Shown here piece after piece: positions 47,229 to 60,001 of a stretch of 64,000 nucleotides of DNA (position 1 is its first letter; each line of letters opens with the position of its first letter). The stretch comes from Alnus glutinosa. Its lineage: Eukaryota > Streptophyta > Magnoliopsida > Fagales > Betulaceae. The stretch covers positions 4,793,001 through 4,857,000 of the forward strand of contig NC_084886.1 in assembly GCF_958979055.1 (NCBI RefSeq). The letters run 5' to 3'. The notes under the pieces were generated by a model. It saw only the letters and a list, made by a program, of their open reading frames with translations. It made no database searches and had not been told where the DNA came from. Made by a program: the position numbers and the translations under genes.

Positions 47229-47489
47229 GCTTGTTTGGTAAGTAATTGTGTTATGGAATATTTGTGTGTTGTAGAATAAGAAGTGATTGATGTGATATAA
47301 AATTTGAGAATGTTTTATAGAAAAGTGAAAAAGTTTTGTTTTGTAGTGGGTTTTTTTAATTTGAATAATAATAAAATATAATTGATGTGATATAAAAAGT
47401 GTAAAAAAGTTAGAATATTTTTGATTTGATATTTTTGAAAGAAGTGAAAAGAAATAGAGGGAGAATGACAATGGGTTGCCAAACTAGCC
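47229..47489. mobile_element. hAT-like MITE, about 260 bp
   Basis: The left end GGGCTTGTTTGGTAAGT and the right end GGGTTGCCAAACTAGCC are inverted. The interior has TGATATAAAAAGTG and matches the copy in the GST copy-2 intron. Flanks show only a weak 8-bp similarity. Confidence 0.6.
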
Positions 47490-47499
47490 AATACTTTGC

Positions 47500-48290
47500 T
47501 ATAACCTGTACTTGGGTTCTTACACTTAAGTTGTCAACAGATTTCCTTTAGGGTCAGTTTTAACAGCATACTTTATGTTGTATTTTGACTATTCAGTGAT
47601 ATGCTTTTCCCACCAAGCTTGCATTTCTTGAAAAGGTTTTGATAGAAATCAGCAATATAGTTTAGAGATCAAAGAAACCGTTAAAGCTGGATTTTTTCAA
47701 GGATTTCATTAGGAAACTTATAAGCGAATTTGATAACTCGGCTGATTGGACTTATTTTCGATTGGTGGATATTATATCCAAGAAATCGAATGTTTGTTTG
47801 AAACAACTTGATTTTAGTAGCGGAGACTACTAGACCATTAATCCTGATAACTTCTAAAAACGAATTCAAATATTTCCAGTGTTCTTCAATGGACTTAGAA
47901 AAGATAAGGACATCATCTATGTAAACTATGGAGTACTTACTTATGGGCCTGAGAATATCATCGTGATATTTTATAACTCATTATGAGCATTTTTTAAACC
48001 AAAGGTTATTACATTCGACTCATATTGCCCAAAAGGAGTAAAAAACGTTGTTTTATACTTGTCTTTTTCATGAATTTGGATTTGCCAAAATTCACTCTTC
48101 ATGTCAAATTTAGAAAAAATAACAAATCCACTTAATCTATTGATTAGATATTTCTTGTTTGGGATTTGACACCGTATCCATTCAAAGACTTTGTTGATGA
48201 GCTTATAATTTGTTAGTTTTTAATTGGCTGTATTCTGTTGACAAAATCATTATTATGTAAGTCTGCTGCTTTAACAGGGATGTCGTATTT
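47500..48290 (-). mobile_element. Endogenous pararetrovirus (Caulimoviridae) fossil, capsid edge and reverse-transcriptase piece
   Basis: The minus strand carries reverse-transcriptase text of plant caulimovirids (NGLVVSATKIKLFQTNIRFL, FLGYNIHQSKISPI, about 47690-47850) and, at its left, the same capsid-end sequence as the plus-strand piece at 45990-46090. The two pieces are in opposite orientation. Broken; old. Confidence 0.6.
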
Positions 48291-48306
48291 TTCATATTCC
48301 CCCAAA

Positions 48307-48658
48307 CAATCAATTGGGTCAATCTCCCCCCTAAACTACGAAAAATGTTAATATTGTCCCCCCTAATGATAAAAATACCATTTATAGAATTAATAAAATT
48401 AAACAAAAAAATATATATATTTTTAAAAAATCTAAAATAACAAAAAGTTATACAAAAAAAAAACTAAAAAATAATAAATAAATAAAAAGGGTTTTTTTTT
48501 TTTAATTTTTAATTTTTAATTTTCCGAATTTATAAGGATATTTTTGTCTTTCTGAACAAAAATTTATGGTCATTTTTGTCTTTTTGTTGGTCTTATGGGG
48601 GATATTGACATGTTTTAATAGTTTGATGAGGGACATTGACACAATTGATAATTTGAGG
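48307..48658. repeat. Inverted-repeat MITE, split on its right by a hAT element
   Basis: The left end TCAATTGGGTCAATCTCCCC and the right end (GGGACATTGACACAATTGA) are inverted; TTAATATTGTCCCCC also pairs with GGGGGATATTGACA. The interior is A/T-rich. Confidence 0.55.
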
Positions 48659-48808
48659 TAGGGTGTACAAGCGGGGCGGTTATCAACCGGTAACCGGTAA
48701 CCGGAAAACCGGATTTAACCACAACCGAATAACCGAGTACCCGATTGTGATTACCGGTTATAGCATGTTAAAAAATCGGTTAATAACCAAGTAACCGGTT
48801 TTTTTATT

Positions 48809-48842
<34 letters not shown>

Positions 48843-49539
48843 CAAAAAAAAAATATTAATAATATTAAACTTAATTCTAATTCTGACCTAGTCAACATTG
48901 CATGTTACTGTTACGACCAAAGAGAAGATTTCTCAATCCAGAAGGACACAGCTCCTGAAACCGAAGGGAGGGCCTATGCTCGAGAGTCGAGACGAAGGTC
49001 CTAGTTTACTGAAACTAGACTTTGCTCCAACCGGTGCCTCAATGAGGCAGACTTTAAAAAGTAGCCATAAAAGATGGAGGCCACGTACATATACTACTCG
49101 GCCAAGCATGCATGGGTCGTGTGATCTTAGTTGTTGCCCAATTGTCTGTGACACTAGAATCTGCTCTCAAGCCAGTGATATGTTCCTTGATCATCTTCAA
49201 AATCTCCAAGCTGTGAATGGACTCCAGCTCCTAGTCCTTTGAAGGCCATATCTCTAGTCTGCCATTATAAATGCATCCAGAGAGGCTAGAGAGCCTTGGA
49301 ACCAAAGGGACTTTGATCTCAGAAAATTTATAAAAGATTAACATGAACATCACATCTTCTATTAGATAAAACCGATTATCCAGTTAATAACCGATTTTTA
49401 ATAATCGGATAACCGACAATTGGTAAAAACCGCAACCAGTCTATCAGTTGCAGTTGCAATTATTAAAATGAAAATAACCGAGTGCCTCAATTGCGGTTAC
49501 GGTTATGACCAAAAAATTGCAATCGATTGTACACCATTA
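48659..49539. mobile_element. hAT-like element carrying a non-repetitive insert
   Basis: The ends TAGGGTGTACAA and TTGTACACCATTA are inverted. The subterminal regions are full of CCGGTAACCGG/AACCGATTA motifs in inverted orientation. The centre, about 48890-49330, is higher in GC and looks like captured unique sequence. Target duplication unclear. A (TA)n microsatellite lies at 48812-48841. Confidence 0.6.
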
Positions 49540-49667
49540 GCTTGAAAAAATATTGGCAATTAAGTGATAGTTTGAAGAAAATATATATAATTTTCCCTTT
49601 ATTTTATTTTCAAATCAACTCACTACTTCCGTTGAAAACTGATTGCGTGGCATTAATATCAGTTAAA

Positions 49668-50555
49668 CGGTATGTCAAGTACTATACTTTCTTTCTTTTT
49701 TTTCTAATTTTATTCAAGAAAAAAGTACAAAGACATTAAAAAAAAAAAAAATGGTCCAAAATTGTATTGGAATCGTCGGACAACCATTTAGACAGATTTG
49801 GACCACCCCTAGGTGAGGGCCTGAAGGGGGTGGACAAGCCACCCAAGGTGGACTTTTGGGTGGGTTTAACTAATTCTTAGATTAGGGTAGTTCAATCATC
49901 CCTTAGGGGACCGGATTTTGTGGGCTCAACCAATATCCCTCCAACAACTACGTACAAGAGGGATTTAAGGCCTACTTTATTAAATTTTGATTCTTTGAAT
50001 ATAATAATAATAAAAAAAAAAAAGTGGGGCACATGTGACATGACAAACTGCTTTAACCTATCGTAATCAATTTTATCATTTTATGAAGAGATAAATCATA
50101 AACAGTATATCAAGTACTAAACATTAATTATATTCAAGAAAAAAGCACAAAGACATTGAAAAAAAGGTCCTAAATTTAATCGGAATCCTCTTACAACGAC
50201 CATTTAAACATATTTGAACTTTGAACCACCCCTGAGTTTGGAGAATTTAATCGAAATCCTCTGACAACCATTTAGACATATTTGAACCTTGAACCACCCC
50301 TGAGTTTGGGGGGGAGGGGCGGGGGGGTGTGGACAAGCCACCTAAGGGGGACTTTGGAGTGGGTTTAACTAATTCTTACATTAAGGTAGTTCAATCATTC
50401 CTTAGTGGGATTTTGGGGGCTCAACCATCCCTAGCTCCAACAACTACAAGAGGGATTTAAGGACTCTTTTTAAAAATTTCTTGCATTTTTTAATTTGTTT
50501 CCTTAAATATAATAATTAATATGGAGCACATGTGAAATGACAAACTGCTTTAATA
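49668..50555. repeat. Direct duplication of about 400 bp
   Basis: Copy A (49668-50063) and copy B (50102-50555) share TCAAGTACTA, CAAAGACATT, GGTGGACAAGCCACC-like text, GTGGGTTTAACTAATTCTTA, GGTAGTTCAATCAT, ACAAGAGGGATTTAAGG and ATGACAAACTGCTTTAA in the same order. Copy B has an extra internal duplication of about 75 bp (CACCCCTGAGTTTGG twice). Confidence 0.85.
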
Positions 50556-51789
50556 TAAGGTCCTTCTCTCATTTTTCAACTTTTTAAAATTATGATTAAA
50601 TATGTGCATGTGTATTTAAAAAAATAAGAGGATGGAAGAAAGACCCTTAAAAAAAAAAAAAAAGAATCATTTCTCTAAAAACAATTGGGGCATATATATA
50701 TTTTAGTCACGCCAAACTCTGGAGAATAATTTCCCTAATAAAGGCCATGGGCTCACGGCTCCAAAACTTTTATTTAATTATTTAATTATTTTATTCCTCT
50801 TCCCTTCTCTTCGATCTTGATCGGGACTCCAAAACAAGAGTCCAAAGTTGTAAAGCTTTGGAATTTACTCCTAACATATATATTATGATGCCCGCCGATG
50901 ATAGCAAGGTAAAAAAAAATGGATCGAAACCGATCGACTTTTGTCAAGCCAGACACAGGTGTACGTGCTTACAGCTTGCTTAATTGGGAAGGGACTCCAC
51001 GAGCCCATTCTATTTTTTTTTTTAATTTTTTTTTGTTAACATATCCACAAGAAGAGAAAATGGGAATTTGAACTAACTAGCTAGCTAGTGACCTTCGATT
51101 TATGAGACGTAGTCTCCACCTAATTAAACTACCCCTTAGAAACACTGCACGAGCTCCTTACCCATGGCCGGGAGTGATTGACACATTAAAAATCTCATAA
51201 TAATTAAGCTGTGCCCCACAGTTTAATTAGACACAAAATTATTTGTAATTTTCATTACATGATCATTATAATAAGATGAATAGCTAGTAAAGAAAAAGTC
51301 TTAATTAAGAGTCTCTTACTTAACTTATAAATAAAAGTACTGGACATAATTATAAATCATTTTTAGCTGCATGTATAGGCCGGTGCGTACAATTAAGAAA
51401 ATGTTAAAGCATCTCCAGATGTTTTTTCGGTGTTCTCTTAGAATGACATAGATGTAATTAAAATATTATATCTATATCTTTTTGGATAAAAAAAAATATT
51501 TTTATACCATTTCTAGAACACCAGAATACCCTCTGACATTCCTCTGCAATTAATTGTACAAAACAAGATTCGGCGGAGTAAACAAAATGACGCTGTTCAC
51601 TGATCAATTACGTACGCACCCTAAGCCTTGGATATTAATCCACATGCAATTAAGCCCTTTTAGAATTATCGATCGTCGGTTCCATGATTAGCATTGTATT
51701 CATAAACCAAACCTTTTTGTCCCTTTACCACCCTCCCTCATTGTTGATGCACGTCCACAATTTTTGTCTCTCATTCTTATAGCTAGTTC

Positions 51790-51792
<3 letters not shown>
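50556..51792. other. GPAT upstream region, no gene seen
   Basis: AT-rich; no coding domain. Confidence 0.5.

Positions 51793-51836
<44 letters not shown>
51793..51836. repeat. (TA)n microsatellite upstream of GPAT
   Basis: 22 TA units about 90 bp before the start codon; it may lie in the promoter or 5' UTR. Confidence 0.95.
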
Positions 51837-51838
<2 letters not shown>

Positions 51839-51925
51839 CAAAAGCATAGGCAAGAAACTTCAAAAGAATCGATCTTTCAAGACTTCAAGTTACAGGCTCT
51901 TCGATCTTTAGCTTTAAACCCAGTC

Positions 51926-53591
51926 ATGGCCAAAGCTAGCTTCCAAACCGTGGACAAATGCGAGTCAATAGGCCGAGAACAGCACACGGTGGTCGCTGAC
52001 ATGGATGGAACCTTGCTTAGAGGCCGCAGCTCTTTCCCTTACTTTGCACTTGTGGCCTTTGAGGTTGGCGGGGTTCTGAGGCTCCTGTTCTTGCTCTTAG
52101 CTTCTCCACTTGCCGCATTTTTCTATTACGTTGTCTCCGAATCAGCGGGGATCCAAATCCTCATCTTTGCGACCTTCGTCGGCATGAGAGTATCGGATAT
52201 TGAGTCTGTGGCGCGTGCCGTGCTGCCAAAATTTTACTCTAGCGATCTCCACCAAGTGACATGGCGCGTCTTCTCTGCGTGTGGGCAACGGTGCGTCCTA
52301 ACGGCAAACCCAAGAATAATGGTGGAGGCGTTTCTGAAAGATTTCTTGGGAGCTGATTCGGTTTTGGGCACTGAGATAGCAACTTACAAGGGTAGAGCCA
52401 CCGGGTTTGTTCGCAAGCCTGGGGTGCTTGTAGGGAAGAACAAGGCAGATGCCCTTAAGAAAGCTTTTGGAGAAACTCAGCCCGATATTGGTCTTGGTGA
52501 TAGGGAAACTGATGCTCCCTTTATGTCATTGTGCAAGGTTTGTGATTTTACATCCAAATTAAAATCAAACACTCTGCTCTGACAATTTTTTGCAATCATT
52601 AGTTAAAAATTAAACACTTTTTGCCCACAGGAGAAATTTTAAAGAACACCTTTTTCCCATAGTTTTCTTACAATTGGACTGAAACACGCAGGAAGGATAC
52701 ATAGTGCCGCCAAAGCCAGAGGTGCAGTCCGTGACTATTGACAAGCTCCCCAAGCCCATCATCTTCCACGACGGCCGCCTCGTCCAAAAGCCCACTCCCC
52801 TCATGGCACTGCTCATCATTCTCTGGATCCCCATAGGCTTCATCCTAGCCTGTTTGCGGATCGCGGCTGGAGCCCTCCTCCCCATGCCACTAGTCTACTA
52901 CGCTTTCCGGGCACTCGGCGTCCGTGTCACCGTTAAAGGCACCCCTCCTCCCCCAGCCGAAAAGTCCACCGGCCAATCCGGCGTCCTCTTCGTTTGCTCC
53001 CACCGAACACTCCTTGACCCAATTTTCCTCTCCACCGCCCTCGGCCGCCCCATCCCTGCAGTCACCTACTCAGTCTCCCGGCTCTCTGAGGTCATCTCAC
53101 CAATCAAGACAGTCCGACTCAGCCGCGACCGCCCCTCAGACGCGGCCATGATAAAGAAACTCTTGGTAGAAGGCGACCTGGCCATATGCCCAGAGGGAAC
53201 AACTTGCCGCGAACCATTCCTGTTAAGGTTTTCGGCCTTGTTTGGCGAACTAACGGACCAACTTGTGCCGGTGGCCATGGTGAACCGGATGAGCATGTTT
53301 CACGGAACCACGGCTCGAGGGTGGAAAGGGATGGACCCGTTTTACTTCTTCATGAATCCTAGCCCGGCATATGAAGTAACGTTTTTGAACAAGTTGCCAC
53401 TGGAGCTGACGTGTACTTCTGGGAAGGCTAGCCATGAAGTAGCAAATTATATACAAAGGGTGATTGCCGCCACTCTTTCGTATGAGTGCACCAGCTTTAC
53501 CAGGAGAGATAAGTACCGGGCGCTCGCCGGAAACGATGGAACTGTGGCTGAGAAACCTTTGCTTAAGCCCAACAAAGTAATGGGGTGCTAA
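51926..53591 (+). CDS. sn-2 glycerol-3-phosphate acyltransferase (cutin/suberin GPAT)
   Basis: Two exons, 51926-52537 and 52692-53591 (TGCAAG|GTTTGT, CGCAG|GAAGGA), in frame to 503 aa. The start [20 protein letters not shown] aligns with the family; an upstream in-frame ATG is followed by the microsatellite translation and is unlikely. An N-terminal HAD-phosphatase-like domain has DMDGT (25-29) and GDRETD (191-196), then two hydrophobic spans and the acyltransferase block with HRTLLD (308-313), [20 protein letters not shown] and PEGTTCREP (about 371). It transfers acyl groups from acyl-CoA to the sn-2 position of glycerol 3-phosphate in the ER for cutin or suberin. The phosphatase motifs look intact, as in GPAT4/6/8 (monoacylglycerol products), whereas GPAT5/7 have lost them. 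Exact paralogue not settled. Confidence 0.93.
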
Positions 53592-54226
53592 AATGTCGCT
53601 CCTGTACGTACGTGTGGATGCATACCTCTCATTTTTGTGCTGTTAATTTTGAATTAAAATTAACTGGTACGTAGATGAAAGGTCTGCATATAAGTTATAT
53701 ATATACGTAGAAGCTAAGCTAGGCATGCGAATTAATAACACTGCGTTAAAGTCTTTGTATTTGTTTGGTAAGTAATCCTTTGCTTTTGTATCTTCACGTC
53801 AAAAAATGGTTGAGCATGAGTAAGTATATTTTCACTAATTGTCTGGTTACGTACTTTCGCTATAAGGGAAAAATGATCGTCATTTCTTGTATTTTGCTCA
53901 AGTATATGAAAATAAATGGAAAAGGATCTAGAATAAATTTTTCAAAATTAAGAGAAAATCACGTGTTATGTTATTGGCCATTGGATCATGAAGGGTGTTT
54001 ACTATATCCCACGTTGGATGCGTATTAGATTGATATATAATACTTGATAAATGATAGAGCTTATTCTAATGTTCTTATGAGGTCATTCTATGCTGATATG
54101 ACACCTTATTTTTAATAAAAAAAAAAAAAACTACAACTTGATTTTTCTCTTATGTTTTTATTTAAAAAAACTAGGTGCTATGTTAGCGTAAAAGAACACT
54201 AGGAGGAGTTATAACATTCCTCATAA
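53592..54226. other. GPAT 3' flank, no gene seen
   Basis: AT-rich, no coding domain. Confidence 0.5.
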
Positions 54227-54235
54227 TACTTTTTT

Positions 54236-55214
54236 GAGTTAAATACTCTATTAGTACCTAAGTTTTACGTGTTTTTAAATTTAGTACTTCAATTTTGTTT
54301 TGCATCTTATGTGGTACCTGAATTAGGGGTAAAAACTCATTTGGTATCTTTGTTAGATTTTTCGTCTAAATTTTAATGCCTCGTCATGTGTCAACCGCCG
54401 AGGTTGACATGTGGCACTGTATAAAAACTTTAAAAAATAATTAAAAAAAAAAAGAAAAAGAAAAAAAGAAAAAAAGAAAAATGAAAGAAGAAAGAAAGGG
54501 GGGTGGCCGGCCACCCCATTTTGGCCAAGGGGTGGCCGGTGACCCCTTGGCCGGTCTAGGATGGCCGAACCACCCCCATGACAGGAAAAAAAAAAAAAAA
54601 AATATTGATGGGTTTTGACCCATAGAGGTGGTTCTGCCACCCCCAAAGGCAAACCTTCATTTTTTTTTTTTGATGGGTTTTGGCACTTGGGGGTGGCAAA
54701 ACCACCCCTTGTGGCCACAAGGGCGGTTCGGCCACCCCAAGGGCCAAAACCCATATTTTTTTTTTATTTTTTATTTTTTTCTGGTTCGGCCACCTCAGAC
54801 AGGCCAAAGGGGTACGGTGGCTCAGCCACCTCTCTTCTTTTTTCTTTTTCTTTTTTTAATTATTTTTTAAAGATTTTCTTTTTTAATTTTTTTTATATAG
54901 TGCCACATGTCAACTTCAGCGGTTGACATGTGGAAGGGGGTGGCTCAGCCACCTTTCTTCTTTCTTCTTTTTCTTTTTTTAATTTTTTTAATTATTTTTT
55001 AAAGATTTTCTTTTTTAATTATTTTTTATATAGTGCCACATGTCAACTTCAGCGGTTGACACGTAGCGATACATTAAAATTTAGAAGAAAAATCTAATAG
55101 AGGTACCAAATGGGTTTTTAACCCTAATTCAGGTACCACTTATGATACAAAACAAAACTGATGTACTAAATTTAAAAACACATAAAACTCAAGTACCAAT
55201 AGGGTATTTAACCC
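54236..55214. mobile_element. Mutator-like TIR element, 979 bp, perfect 9-bp TSD
   Basis: The long terminal inverted repeats (about 180 bp) share GTTAAATAC, GTGTTTTTAAATTTAGTAC, GGTACCTGAATTAGGG, CTAAATTTTAATG and TGTCAACCGC/GCGGTTGAC. It is flanked by TACTTTTTT at 54227-54235 and 55215-55223. The interior has GGTGGCCGGCCACC-type palindromes and a roughly 125-bp tandem duplication near the right arm (54815-54935 and 54942-55065). No transposase. Confidence 0.9.
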
Positions 55215-55223
55215 TACTTTTTT

Positions 55224-56042
55224 AAGTGTTATATAAATGTAAGGCTATGTGTTGAGTCCTACATTGGATGATATATATATATACACGGTCAATTCAAAGC
55301 GTGAAACAATGCCAAGCTAGTTAAGCCCAACCAGAGGCTAGTGAGCAAAAATTTGCATCCCTAGCAATTTTCATGTGCCAAACAAATGATTTTCATTTTT
55401 TCTTCTACTTCTTCTCAATTCTAGCATGAATAGCGTCTCTATCTTCTTCTTCTCTATATAACCTAACCACTCAATCAATGTTAGGAAACAAAATAGATTG
55501 ATTTTGAAAGCTATATAACAATTCTTTTTCATAGCTATTGAGTACATTTGAGAAATTTTGGAACCACCATAGGGGCTTTGGCTACTCAAAACGTCACTAA
55601 AAGCTAGCCCAAAAGTCACTACTAAAAGCCTAATGGCATGCAGTTTAGTTAGACATGAAAATTCGTGGTTGCGTGTTGAATTATGAGTATAAGATTATAT
55701 AGGTCAATTTTTAACCCAACATATTTAATTAAATAGGTCAACTCCTTCAACCTTAACCTACAAATTTCGTTGGGTTTGTGGGTCATATTTTTTACAGCCT
55801 TAAGTTTAGTAATGGCAGTGTAGGCACAATTGGTAAAGGTATGCCATTAACAACTTATGATCGTGGCTGAACTGAGTAGACAAGGATTGAAATGAAAAGT
55901 AGTCATTTTATGGTCAAGATTTTATTTTGTTTATATATAACTTTGTATATGATCTTGATTTTATTTTATTATATTTAACTTTATATATGATATCATGTTA
56001 TTTAAATTTTTTAAATAACATGGTAACATATTGGCCTCATGT

Positions 56043-56081
<39 letters not shown>

Positions 56082-56783
56082 ACAAAAAGAAAAAACAATT
56101 AATTGCAAGTAAAAGCTAGCAGTGGTTAATCGATCGCCATTTGGACATAGTACAACTGTAATGAAATTGCCACTAATTCGTGCTCATTGTGGCCCTTAAT
56201 TATAAGACCACAATTATAGAACTTCATTGTCTAGTTAATTGATAGTTTTATGTGATCGACTTCAACGGGTATATATTTCAATCGATTAAAAACTACGTCT
56301 TATGAAATAGAGGATGAAATAGAGGTCACTGACTTAATTTTCCCTTTCCCATTTCCCTCTCCTCCTCGTCTTGGTTGGTCATATAAAATAAAAATGAACA
56401 TGATAGTGTACGTTATGTGCATATTTTATTTTTACACCTTTCATGTACATTATATTATATATTAATTATATATTTTCATATCGGTTAAATTACATAAGAG
56501 GGTTTGCAAATAAAGTTTTCCTATATATAATTAATAATTAATATACGTACCTGTAAAACGACCAAGCGAGTTCTACGTGTTTGTAGTGGCTGCTCATCAT
56601 GTTTACCGCTTCTGTCTCCGATATCAAGGTACCTCTCATCTCCTCGATGCAATTTGTATTATCTCAAAAATGAAATCAGATATTTGTTTTGTTTGTTTTC
56701 TTGGGTTTACTTTCTTTTTCTCTGGTTTTTCGCTTTGATGAAAGCTCTCATATTCTGGGCTTAATCGTAGAGAAAGAATTCGA
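55224..56783. other. EXO84A upstream region, no gene seen
   Basis: AT-rich, with a (TA)n microsatellite at 56045-56079; no coding domain. Confidence 0.5.
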
Positions 56784-56961
56784 ATGGACTCCTCCACACT
56801 TTCATCCCTTTCGAAAGGGTCATTTTCATCAAGCAGTGTAGGAGACTCGGCAGACCTCGAGGCAAATTTAACACTCAGCGATAGGCTTAAGGTCTTCAAG
56901 ACCACTCACTTCGATCCCAATGCCTACGTCACCTCCAAATGCCAGACCATGAATGAAAAGG

Positions 56962-57004
<43 letters not shown>

Positions 57005-59959
57005 ATCTCTCTGCGTACGTAGCGACGGTTGTGTTAAACACTGATGAATGATAGGCCATATATATGCTTGAATTTGCAAGAATACTGATGAACTTTCATA
57101 TACAATATATGAAACTTGGTGTTTGATATTTTGTATTCATTAAAAAGAAGAAAAGAAGAACGATTATCAATGAATATATATATAGAGAGAGAGTAATGTG
57201 GAAAATTATTATGTGAAAGCACACAAGGGTTAACAGTTTCGTCCATGGTTGACAGGAGATAAGGCACTTGTGCTCTTACCTTGTTGATCTGAAGAAGGCA
57301 TCCGCCGAGGAAATGCGTAGAAGTGTTTATGCTAATTATGCAGCCTTCATCCGGTAAGCATCATTCTTCTAAGTATGTTAAACGAGTTTCAAAGTGATCG
57401 CGACATGTTTATGTTAATTCACCCCATCTTAAAAGCTTAAATGGATAGAAAAAGATGAATCTAATCGTTTAATTTATATTCTATACATATTGTTCTCTAT
57501 AGGGATTTACTGGAAATCTCTTTGAACTTTGAGCTAGTGCCCAAGCCGCAAATATTAGACATGGAATTAAGAACATCAGGTTTTGTAATTGTTCAAGACA
57601 TGGGTATCAATATCATTGCCATGCGCAACTTAATGGAACCTGGAATTGGTGCATATGAACACTCGATCTGTCTCCCATGCCACACTAGTAAGATTGAAAG
57701 GGTCTCGAATTAAATTCTTCATCTGAGAAAAAAGAAAACTAAGCAATAGAAGTATAAGAGAAACTAAGCAATAAGTGCCTCCCAAAATTAAACTTCTAAA
57801 CAAATTAAATAGGAGTTTCCTAGCAATGTTATGAAATATTTAGCTATCTTGGCTTTTCAGTTCTTAGAAAGATGTCTCTATGTATAATAATCAGGATTTC
57901 TTTCTCAAAGTATCCACTATCCACATTCATTATTTGTGAACTATCTGTGTTGATTTCATTTGCAGCACATCAAGGGAGATTTCAAATCTTGAGGGTCAGC
58001 TCCTCTCGATGAGGAATCTTCTATCCACTCAGGCTGCTCTAGTTCATCGTTTAGTTGAAGGAGTTCGCATTGATTCCTTGCCCACTGGTCCTGAAGATTC
58101 AGCTGAAGAGGACATATTGTTCGAAAATAAGGAACTTTCCACAATAGAAAATTGGTTAGTAGAATTTTTGGACACCTTTGAAGTTCTATTGGCTGAGAGA
58201 AGAGTGGATGAAGCTTTGGCCGCCTTGGATGAAGGAGAAAGTATGGTAGAAGAAGCTAATGAGAGGCAAACATTGAGCCAGACCGCTCTCTTATCGCTCC
58301 AGACTGCCATCTCCGAACAGAGACAAAAACTAGCTGATCAGCTTGCAGAGATTACCCGCCAACCTTCTACTCGTGGTGTTGAGATTCGTTCGGCAGTTGT
58401 AGCTCTGAAAAAGCTAGGGGATGGTCCGCGTGCCCATGCGTTGCTACTTAATTCTCACCACCAGAAATTGCAGTGTAATATGCATAGTCTTCGCCCATTG
58501 AATGCTTCATCTGGAGCAGCATATACGGCTACACTCTCCCAGCTTGTCTTTTCCACCATTGCCCAAGCAGCAAGCGACTCGTTGGCAATTTTTGTTGAGG
58601 AGCCTGCCTATGCTTCTGAGCTTGTTACTTGGGCTGTCAGACAAACAGAAACTTTTGCTATTCTCCTTAAGAGGCATGTTCTAGCCTCCTCGGCAGCTGC
58701 CGGGGGCTTAAGAGTTGCTGCCGAGTGTGTTCATATATGCTTGGCTCACTGTTCCTTGTTGGAAGCTCGTGGATTGGCGCTTTCTCCTGTCCTATTGAGA
58801 CTCCTTAGGCCCTGCGTTGAACAGGCGTTAAATGCCAACTTAAAAAGAATTGAACAGAGCAGTGCTGCTCTTGCCGCCGCAGATGATTGGTTGCTTACTT
58901 ATCCGGTAGCTGGTTCACGAATGGGTTCAACTACATCTCTTAGTAGTATATCCCAGCCCAAGGTTTCAACCAGTGCCCACAGATTCAATTCGATGGTTCA
59001 GGTGATTATTATTATTATTTTTTTCTTTAGAATTTCTTTCCTTGTGATACTGAAATGTGGGTTAATGTCGAAAACAAATTTCAAACTCGTGACCTTGCTT
59101 TAATACCATGTTAATCACCGCTTATCCTTATCCCAAAAGTTTAACTTGATAAAAAATGATACATTTAATCATTTAAATTATATTCTACCACAAAGGTTTC
59201 TGCTTTCTTGTCTTACTAAACCTGGTTGCAACTACTAAATTGGATTAGAAAGTGAAGAATATTGAGTTTTGATTATAATGTGGGATGAATCATCTGCCAT
59301 TTAGCTCCAATATTTTATTTTTTTCATTTGATATTGCTGATTAATTAAGCTTCACCATATATATGCACCAAACCGGAATCATGCAGGAATTTCTTGAGAA
59401 TGTGGGACCCATTGAGAGCCTGCAGTTGGATGGTTCCACATTGGAAGGTGTTTTACAAGTGTTCAACTCCTATGTCAACTTGTTGATAAATGCATTACCA
59501 AGTTCAATGGACAATGAGGAGAACCTGGAAAGTTATGGGAACAAAATTGTCAGGATGGCAGAGACTGAAGCTCAACAGATAGCTTTGCTAGCTAATGCAT
59601 CATTGTTAGCAGATGAGCTGCTCCCACGTGCTGCCATGAAGCTTTTGCCCGTGCAGCAGACTAGCAGAGTTGATGAGTTCCCTAGAAGAGCTTCAGACAG
59701 GCAAAGCCGTCTGTCGGAGCAAAGGGAATGGAAGAGACGGCTTCAACGCTTGGTTGACTGCCTGCGAGATAGCTTCTGCCGACATCATGCACTGGAGCTA
59801 ATCTTCACAGAAGATGGCGACACTAGTCTCAATCCACAAATGTACATAAATATGGACGGTAATGCAGATGATCCTGAATGGTTTCCTTCTCCAATTTTTC
59901 AGGTAGTTTTCAGTCTAAAATAGATGTCTTCTATTTGTCAAGATCCTAGTGATTACCAT

Positions 59960-60001
<42 letters not shown>

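Noticed and set aside
52610-53456. Minus-strand frames of 68-91 codons
   Set aside because: Antisense shadows of GPAT exon 2.
54353-54926. Several 80-130-codon frames on both strands
   Set aside because: They lie in the low-complexity interior of the Mutator-like element and read poly-Phe/Lys; no conserved domain.
58044-58310. Minus-strand 88-codon frame
   Set aside because: Antisense shadow of EXO84A exon 3.
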